Positions 56,241 to 64,000 of a DNA stretch of 64,000 nt are shown piece after piece. The stretch's first letter is position 1, and each line of letters starts with the position of its first letter. This DNA is from Aplidium turbinatum (lineage: Eukaryota > Chordata > Ascidiacea > Aplousobranchia > Polyclinidae): contig OU964918.1 of the NCBI GenBank assembly GCA_918807975.1, positions 58,636,477 through 58,700,476 on the forward strand, in the 5' to 3' direction. The notes under the pieces are model-generated. The model did no database searches. It was not told where the DNA came from and saw only the letters and a list, made by a program, of their open reading frames with translations. Position numbers and translations under genes: made by a program.

Positions 56241-56565
56241 GCCTGATGAGTCTCACTGCCATCGTTGATGTTGCGCTGGCGGCCTGATGAGTCTCAATGC
56301 CATCGTTGATATTGCGCTGGTGGCCTGATGAGTCTCAATGCCACCGTTGATAATGCGCTGGTGGCCTGATGAGTCTCAATGCCGCCGTTGATATTGCGCT
56401 GGTGGCCTGATGAGTCTCAATGCCGCCGTTGATATTGCGCTGGTGGCCTGATGAGTCTCAATGCCACCGTTGATATTGCGCTGGTGGCCTGATGAGTCTC
56501 AATGCCGCCGTTGATATTGCGCTGGTGGCCTGATGAGTCTCAATGCCGCCGTTGATATTGCGCTT
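56241..56565. repeat. 41-bp minisatellite, 8 copies, in probable 3' UTR of gene 3
   Basis: The unit begins GGCCTGATGAGTCTCAATGC and has starts at 56241, 56282, 56323, 56364, 56405, 56446, 56487 and 56528, exactly 41 bases apart. Variants are limited to a few positions (ATC/ACC/GCC before GTTGAT). It lies between the gene 3 stop and an AATAAA at 56621. Confidence 0.9.
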
Positions 56566-56620
56566 TGTATGTTATTACCAAAGCAAGTCTTCTAAACAAT
56601 GTCACCACTGTATGTTATCG

Positions 56621-56626
56621 AATAAA
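56621..56626 (+). terminator. Candidate polyadenylation signal of gene 3
   Basis: AATAAA about 660 bases after the stop codon and just after the 41-bp repeat, followed by a T-rich run. Confidence 0.5.
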
Positions 56627-56715
56627 ATATGTTTTTTTTTTTTTATTATGCAATCAATTAAATACAATTTTCTACATTTTTCAATCATATTTTAATACTG
56701 TAGATAGACCCATCC

Positions 56716-56962
56716 TAGACGTCCTCCCGTTAACTTAGTGGTTAAGCGCCCAACTGCGCTGGTTCGGCTTTAGGGGGGGGCTGCACTTGAGCAACGTATT
56801 TTAGGACTGCTCTTCATTCAGCTGCACCTAGTGGATGGAATAATTTCCTAATAACACTTTAACAATCGGAAACTTCACTTTGCCAATCTCGGTAACCGGC
56901 CATGCGTCAAGAGCTACTAGAAGTTTACGAAACCACAACGAACCCAAGGATAAAAGTTCAAA
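56716..56962 (+). repeat. SINE family A, diverged copy
   Basis: TTAACTTAGTGGTTAAGCGC, CTGGTTCGGCTTTAGGGG, TGCACTTGAGCAACGTAT and AATCTCGGTAACCGGCC follow the family order. Confidence 0.75.
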
Positions 56963-57663
56963 ATCAAATCAAACTTGTTGTGTACCTCGTTACTACTGAA
57001 TAGGAACCAGTTACGTCTATGCAACATTGAGTGATGTGATATTGACGACAGAAAGATACTTTCTCTTATAAAAGTAAAGTCCAAATCTCAAAGGCAGCAG
57101 TCGTAATAAACTGAATAACGAAAAAGTCAGCAATAAGCTTTGACATTATGTTTTATGGGAAAAATTTATTATCGCTCAAACAGTGATAAATTTCCATGGC
57201 AAAAGAATATCAACACTAAGGGGTCGACACTGCCGGTAACCAATGGTGTGCTAGACATTAGTTACCGGCTTGCACAAAAACTAATTCTTTAAAGACACAT
57301 TGGATAGGGTTATGTTGACCCTACAAGTCTACATGCAATCAATGTGGCTTGCAGTGTTTGCACTTTGATGCAACCCACGTTGATGATCAGTTAGTGCACA
57401 TAACATCTACGTTGAACAGAGTAGCAGTGGAAAGAAGGTGCCACACTACCGCCTACGACATATAGTTCTTCTATTGCATGTCAGTTATAAATTAGTCAGA
57501 ATCTGGACATAGAAACAAATTGTGAGCTTTCTAATACGCTTCCTAAACCAGTTAATGGAATTGAGTACTACCGGTAGTAAATAAAATTCCTGCAGACAAC
57601 ATAACACGAAATAAAAAAATTGTATAAATAATTAAGAATTCGACTAATTGTGAACCGCATATG
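56963..57663. other. Convergent intergenic region
   Basis: Lies between the 3' ends of gene 3 and the ANGEL-like gene. TTTATT at 57175-57180 is a possible minus-strand polyadenylation signal for the latter. Nothing else was seen. Confidence 0.4.
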
Positions 57664-60600
57664 TTATTTAATATTGACATAAAATTCAGCTAAAACAGGC
57701 AGATGATCTGAAGAGTGTGCCTTGTTGGGCAAGCCGTGCACTTGGTAGATATCTCTCCCTGTACACGATGAATAACGAGACTTTTGGACTAACTCTAAGC
57801 ATCTCGGTTTTTCTTCTGCAGAAACCTCAGTACAACTATCCTTGTGATGATGTGTCCTCTTGTGATGGTTTGTTGAAGCAAGGTTGTCGTCGCTTGAGCT
57901 GGGGCGCTTCGGGTTCGGTGATTTTTTGTTGTCTCGTCTGGATTTGCCGGTCGAATAAAAGATGTAATCCACAGTAATGCCCCGATCTTGCATGGTGGTG
58001 GCTTCAAGATTGCGATGCTCGCTTGTAGATGCGAGATGGCCTAGGTCATGGCGAAGTGTGTGTAGGTTCTTTGGCTCACAAACGATGTTGCCTGCCAAGG
58101 TTTACGAGTAGTTAGATGAGCAATGTATCAAAAGTTGTAACACTGTAACTAAATCTTTAAACTACAAGTTTCTAGAGTTAAATTGAACCAAAATTTTGTA
58201 GCTTCTACTTTTTTCTGGACTTCCGATGTGGTTACTGGATGGTTAGAAATAAAACAAATTAAAGCGAAATATTTTATCTTGAAAATCGATTCGATTTTTA
58301 CGGAAGCAGAACCGAATAACGCCAGCAATAGGAAGCTTAAACGATTAGAATGGTGCAAGCCAATACAAGAATAACATGCTCTCGTGGCCGACAGGCTTTT
58401 GTTTAGACTTAGAGCGTCCTTTATGACGTCACAACTTTTAGTGTGAGTTATCTGGCGTCTTTTAAACTCTATTATTGCTTTGGCACAGTATGAAGTGCTA
58501 AATACTACATAGTTTATTCGTTTAATTATGTTAAATTCGGCATAGGCTAAAATGTAAATATCCGTTACAAGAAAAACCATGCAGTGTCACAATATTGCTT
58601 GCCTTGTAAGTTTATTAAAATAAATTTCTAACCTCTCCTACCAACTCACCGTCAACAAACGAGCAATTTTCATTGATGTTCAAACAGCTGGGCAGCACGT
58701 CTGGGGGAATGGAAGCGCCACCAGGTTTAGAGCGTTGCCCAGACACAGATCGTTCGCTCATGCCTGACCAAAGTATGCGTAATGTACGTCAAAAACGTAA
58801 CTTGCGTTACACGTTCTAAACACCACGTTTGGTTTATTCTTCACTGTGTAGTCTGACTTGAAGTCAGGATTTGAAGTGTTCGGAGTCGGTTAAAAACACG
58901 TCTCTGCCAGTTATAATACAAAGAGCAACAATAAAGCAACGTTTGCATATAATTATACAGTAGTGTTCCATTCCACATGCAAAATATGAGAAGGAGTTTA
59001 TTAAAAGTCAAACAATCCCAAGTGGACACAATTACCATGGTAGTCGATAGTTCCAGTGGTGACGAAGTCGTACAGAGGAGAGGCAGGTGTGCTGTTGAAA
59101 TCCCCGCACAATAAAAGAGGCGGTCGAGAACCAGTGGCCTCGGTAAACTGGTCGAGGATTTCTTTGATTTCAGCGAATAAAGTGGAAACTTGTGTGAGCT
59201 TGACGTCACCTGAGGTCAAAGTAACAAAAACATTTTCAATTTATTCTGCTCTAGAACCAAAACCTCATCGGCAGCCCACTGCAAAAGACAGCAACCGGTG
59301 TTGGTAGCCTACTGGAAAAGGAAGTTTCTTTAAGGAAACAGTTGAAATTTTTCTATAATTGGTGACTCATGTCACTATCGGTAGCTTGGCTATATAAATC
59401 ACTTTTTATAAAATTCACCTTTTTTGTAGATTAAATTTACCCTCCTCCCCGTTACAACCACCTGTGCTAAAGAAACCCACCTCGCTTGGGGTTGTAGACT
59501 AGATGCGTGTTGCCGACGCATATTAATGATGGCTGCTTATCTCCACTGGTTATCAGTTTGATGACGTTGATTAAACCGACATTGTGCCAAGCGGTTAGCG
59601 AGGTACGCTCCCTGAAATAAAAAACAACAATTATGTGGTAGACTGAGTTTCGCTTTTAGCGGCACGATTGTTTGTTAAATTATCCATCTTGGAACCATTT
59701 GGCGTGCGTTAAGGAGGAACTACGTATTAGAATACAGATGCCAGTTTAGCTTGGATTCTTTAAACTAGCGGAACAAACCAACAAAAAAGTACCTGAAATA
59801 TTCCACAGGCTTTGTGAGAACTACATCAAATTTTCTTGCCAACCATGCAGTCATGACTCCGTCGGGTTTTGAAGCCTGGTTTCCAGTTCTTCTTTTGTAA
59901 GCGGTCATGTAGCCGCTAGCTGTGAGCCACGGTTGAATATTCTGATGGTAATGTTCTTCTTCAATTTCTTGTAGGCACATAATCTGCAAAACCAGATGAA
60001 GGCAAACCTAAAACTCTCAGATTGTTTTAAGTATTTTTCGATGAATTTAATAGACATAAACAGATTGTATTTAATAGACATCTAACAGAATCTTGCAACA
60101 GACTTCACACAATATTCAAGGCCAGCAAATTATTTCTGTCATAGATCTGTGATTGAGAGTAGCATGAATAAGAACATAAATGATGGGCCTATAAAAAGCG
60201 GTCTGCTACTATTCAGAGAAATCCCAATTCGAAAACAGCCTTTTTCGGAGATTTGTAAAATCTTATAGCGGCGTCTGTTTATTCAATGGGATTACCTTAT
60301 AATAACTTAGTTAATCAAATGAAGCAAAAATGTCTCAACTAAAGTTGCTAGATATCACTATATTCTATACCTGCAAGATATCAGCTAATTTATATCTACC
60401 TCACTGAAACAATAACTTTATCGTTTGCATGGGTAGCAATGGAAGATAGACACAAATACTACCTACTCAAATAATCCCTACAAATTCTGGATTTAAGAAA
60501 TTACCGAATCAATTTTCTCCGAAAAAGGCTATCTCCAAATTGGAATTTCTCCGAACCGGATTCTCCGAAAGGGCCATTCCGTATAAAACCTACCGCTTGG

Positions 60601-63600
60601 ATTAGCAATTGCAGTACTTTTAGACTGAATTACAAGCAATAGAAAGCTTTGAAATCAAATAATAATTTGATGTTTACCTTATATGGATGGTATGGACATG
60701 TGATAAGGAGGGAGGAAGGAAGTTTTCTTAGAAAGGCACTAGATCTAAAGGTGGATGGGAAGAGGAAACGCGGTCGTCCAAGAAGAACGTGGAAACAACA
60801 AGTGAAGGATGAATTTAAAAAAGTCGGACTGAAGGAGGAAGATGCAAGGGACAGAGTGAAATGGAGAAAAGGTATTAAAACAATTGCTGCGCGGAAACAA
60901 TCGGCCACCCCCACTAGTAGGGAACAAACCGACGATGGATTATGATGATGATGCTGGTGTGATATTTTCGTGGACACAATTTTCAAAAAAATGTCCATTT
61001 TAAACTAAAGACATATTTACGAATCGTAATCGTTATTCAATTATACTAAGTATCACGGAGAAATAAGGTTATATATACTTGTAAGACTTACATCAGGTTT
61101 ATGTAAGGCAAGTTCTTTTCGTATATTATTCCAGCGATAGTTCCAAGGCAGTACGTCTGGATCGCAATGCTTATATAAGCCTTTGTTTAATTCCAACAAA
61201 CTCTAAAATGAAATCCAAGTTTAAAGGTGTTAAAGTGTATCTAGAAGTGTGTTGTATCTAGAATTAAATGAGTTTGAAGCGAAGGTGTTGCTCTGTTGCA
61301 TCCACAGTGTTCATAAGACTTTATGACGTCATAACCTTGCCGCAGACTCTCAGCTTAACTGCAGTACACTGCTTACAGCATTATAATTTGAGCAAAAACG
61401 AAGGTCATGCAACAATGTAACACCAAAAACAAAAAACTTTCAAGTATCGTACATTGAATAAATCCATCGAATAAATCCAACTTACAACAGGAATTATAAG
61501 TTTTTAACAATGTAAATTGTAATTGTAACGAATTGTGTTTGCACAATGTCAACAGTTTATTTCATAGCAGCCAAGCTTTGCTCTCATAATCCAAGACACG
61601 TAGACCTTTTGCTTCATTTAGTTAAGGAGTGGTTGATGATATGATTTGGTCTGGCCCTCGCCATGCATGAAGAGGTCCTTGCGTCATTCGGACTGTGGCA
61701 TAAAGTTGTGTATCCCACTCCACATTGATAAGTGATTTAGGCAGAAAAGCTTGGTTGCATTAACAATCGTTTACGTTTTGTCCCCAACGAATACCTGAGA
61801 TAATATGTTGTAAGACATCACAGAATATACACCAACATATTCAGAGTTTTGATTCAAAGATGGATCAGTGATACAATTTTTCCATTTCCTAACCAAAGCC
61901 TCTGAATGGACGCATCTGCAAAGAACTGTACATCAGAACAATCATTGAATGGCAATGTTTTTGAAGAACTTACCCTTGGTTAAAAACTGTCACTGCGCAT
62001 GACAAGTGAATGTCAAATTGAACAATATCTGTCAAGAAACATAACCTTTGAGCATTGACTGAGAAATGTTTTGCCGAGAAAGAGTTGGCAAACAATAAAA
62101 TCTACTCGGGATTAACCAAAAAAGACAGTAAAGAACTGAATTGCTGCTCTATTGCAACAATCAACCATTAAATATGTATTATATAGAATATGTATTCAGT
62201 TGCAAAATTGAGAATTTCTTGCCATGAAAAAAACTTCAAAGTTTTTTTTAATGTCCTGTTTCATGATTTAACATAATTGATCCAGAATAATAAAATATTT
62301 AAGTATTAGCATGCATCCCTAAAAATCATCTCCCAACTCCTCTTACTTTGTTTTGTCGCATTGATTGGTATCACTCAAAACATCTGAAATAGAAAAACAA
62401 AACATAAATGATATCTGCAAAAAACTTATTTTCAAAATGTATATATATAATATATATATATACATATAATAATATGAGTGAATCAGCTAATCGCATGCCA
62501 GTTAAACACACAAGCACTTCATTACATAAGATTCCTTAATCCCAAACAATTAAAGGATTAAGACAATTGCTGCGCGGAAACAATCGGCCACCCCCACTGG
62601 TGGGGAACAAACCGACGATAGATTATGATGATGATTTGGATAATAGCATAAAAAAGCTTGGCAAATCGACTACCTATGCAATTATTTGTTTTGCCAGTAT
62701 ATATATACAATACATGAAAAAAAGAACTAAATGAGTAGCACAAACTCCAGTACAGTATGTGTCATTGTGCAGAGAAGAAAACATGCGTACCCAAGCGTTG
62801 GGCAACCCTTCTATTGCCAGATCACAGATACTTCTGGTGAAAACTGTAACCCAAAATCCTAACCCTTATTTGGTTTGTAAATGTTGGTGAAGTTGGAAAA
62901 AGTAAAATCGCGAAGAAAAATTTAACACACAATTGTCAGCAGCACAATGCATTTTTTTAATAATTGATTAACAATCAAGCATCATAGTAAATTTTAGCCT
63001 TTGAAGACTGAGGGCCTAGCTTTTTATGGCTCTATATCTCTATTAACTCCTGGACTGCTACACCAGATTTGGCCAAGTTAACTTAAAAACAATGCGTAGT
63101 TGGCTTAAAATGGAGAATTAATGTGTCTCATACGATGACAAAATTTAAGGAAAGCTATATATAAAACAATAGCAATCCATATACACATTACACAGGCCTT
63201 GTTAACATGCAAACTGGTGGCCTGACTGGAAGTGAATGTAATTCTAATTTTGAACTCTAAACCACATTTACTTTACATCTCTTTGAAATGATAGTTTTGA
63301 CAATCTCAATTGCCAAAGTCTGACCACTGAATGTCAAATCACTGAAATTTTTTTTATATTATATTAAGCTAAAAAAATGACAAAATTTTCCTACTACTAG
63401 TGTTGCCAGACGCTTTTTGGATTTCCAGCACAAGTGCCAAAATCTAGACCAGATATATATATGGATACTAGATCAGTATATGGTAACTTAACAATACTAC
63501 AAATGTAGCTCAAAATCACACAAAATATACGCAACAACTACACAGTATTTATTAACTACTACTCAAACTATCATGGCAGCATATAAAGATCACAATGGTC

Positions 63601-63967
63601 TATAAATACCTTTTTCAACTCTGTTAAGAAACTGGTCAGTAAATGAGTCAGATAAAGATACAGTACTAAAATTTTGACTGCTTGAACTCTTTTTTTGATC
63701 CACAGATTTATCAGAATCAGCACGTATGTGATCAGTTTTTATTTTTTTTACATCTCTTGTTGCAAAAGGAATCCATGGACCCCTTCTCCAAGTATCATGT
63801 TTTTCATTTTCTGAAGCATTACCATCATGGGTTTGCTTTGCATAGCTGGATCCACTTGAAGCTGCACTTGAAAAACTGTTGGAGTAATGAGAGGCGAATG
63901 TTTTTCTATTATCAAATGAGCTTGAAAAACTACCACCATACCAGTGAGACCGACGATGTTTGTACAT
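57664..63967 (-). CDS. ANGEL-like endonuclease/exonuclease/phosphatase-fold protein (5' end may extend past window)
   Basis: A CCR4/nocturnin-related EEP enzyme of the ANGEL type. Human ANGEL2 removes 2',3'-cyclic phosphates from RNA ends; other family members are deadenylases. Exons in order are 63610-63967, 62347-62383, 61795-61915, 61092-61202, 59793-59983, 59481-59611, 59036-59209, 58650-58763 and 57664-58091. All have GT/AG borders and agreeing phases, giving 554 codons plus stop. A Ser-rich disordered N-terminus (MYKHRRSHWYGG) is followed by VMSYNILSQ, YKHCDPDVLPWNYRWNNIR, IMCLQEIEEEHY (metal-binding Glu), ASKPDGVMTAW, LICVGNTHLVYNP, LLLCGDFNSTPASPLYDF (catalytic Asp/Asn) and GLPNKAHSSDHLPVLAEF (catalytic Asp/His). 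The active site looks complete. The frame is open upstream of the chosen ATG to the edge. It is convergent with gene 3. Confidence 0.9.
60660..60955 (+). mobile_element. LINE 3' fragment with GATGAT tail
   Basis: Encodes LYGWYGHVIRREEGSFLRKA, KRKRGRPRRTWKQQV and DARDRVKWRKGIK, the classic C-terminal tail of RTE/jockey-like polymerases. It ends TTATGATGATGATG. It is 5'-truncated and antisense in the intron between 59983 and 61092 of the ANGEL-like gene. Confidence 0.85.
61203..61794. other. ANGEL-like gene intron, nothing named
   Basis: No repeat or coding segment that I can name. Confidence 0.4.
62545..62640 (+). mobile_element. LINE 3' end, second short copy
   Basis: AAGACAATTGCTGCGCGGAA, ACAATCGGCCACCCCCACT and GATTATGATGATGATT match the last 90 bases of 60660-60955. 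It lies in the intron between exons 1 and 2 of the ANGEL-like gene. A (TA)n run precedes it at about 62443-62463. Confidence 0.75.
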
Positions 63968-64000
63968 ATTTGGTCTATCTCGATGATGACATGAATGAGA

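Noticed and set aside
56241-56565. CTGATGAGTC in each 41-bp unit as a hammerhead ribozyme core
   Set aside because: No GAAA follows a hairpin within the unit or across two units, so the core cannot form.
61640-61745. Minus-strand open stretch (VEWDTQLYATVRM) as an ANGEL exon or element remnant
   Set aside because: It does not fit the ANGEL alignment or phases, is short, and matches nothing I can name.

Overview
The window is AT-rich animal nuclear DNA with multi-exon genes, GT-AG introns, tRNA-derived SINEs, LINE tails, a Penelope-like retroelement and many DNA transposons. The protein families and the frequent palindromic TAGGCCTA/TAGCCTAC words suit an invertebrate deuterostome, perhaps a tunicate. 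The sequence alone does not fix the species.

Host genes. (1) A UNC93A-like membrane protein gene on the minus strand, 8667 down to 728, continues past the left edge. (2) A second minus-strand UNC93A-like gene runs from 26808 to 13542. It has ten exons in the same phases, but exon 8 carries an in-frame TGA. (3) A third, plus-strand UNC93A-like gene runs from 41444 to 55964 and is an intact ten-exon model of 503 codons. (4) An ANGEL-type endonuclease/exonuclease/phosphatase-fold gene lies on the minus strand, from the right edge down to 57664, tail to tail with gene 3. The three UNC93A copies share exon lengths and phases, so they arose by local duplication. Exon 5 is far more alike between copies than the other exons, which suggests gene conversion.

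Mobile DNA fills the rest. The interval between genes 2 and 3 (26.8-41.4 kb) holds a stack of nested hAT-type transposons. Two hAT elements sit in one copy of a duplicated segment, and the other copy (37.55-37.9 kb) keeps the uninterrupted sequence. The larger element holds two more hAT-type elements, a further inverted-repeat element, two hAT-like MITEs and a Penelope-like fragment with a GIY-YIG domain flanked by inverted hammerhead-like motifs. Many insertions have perfect 8-bp target duplications that can be read directly. Introns hold further hAT-like MITEs, TTAA-flanked inverted-repeat elements, about eleven fragments of one tRNA-derived SINE family, and six 5'-truncated LINE tails of several kinds.

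Tandem repeats include a 41-bp repeat (8 copies) in the probable 3' UTR of gene 3, a 15-bp repeat with 45-bp higher order in intron 5 of gene 3, and a CAGACACCAGACATC-type repeat in gene 2. I saw no CRISPR array, rRNA gene, free-standing tRNA gene or prokaryotic feature. Exon models were made by eye from splice sites, phase and similarity between copies. They need transcript support.
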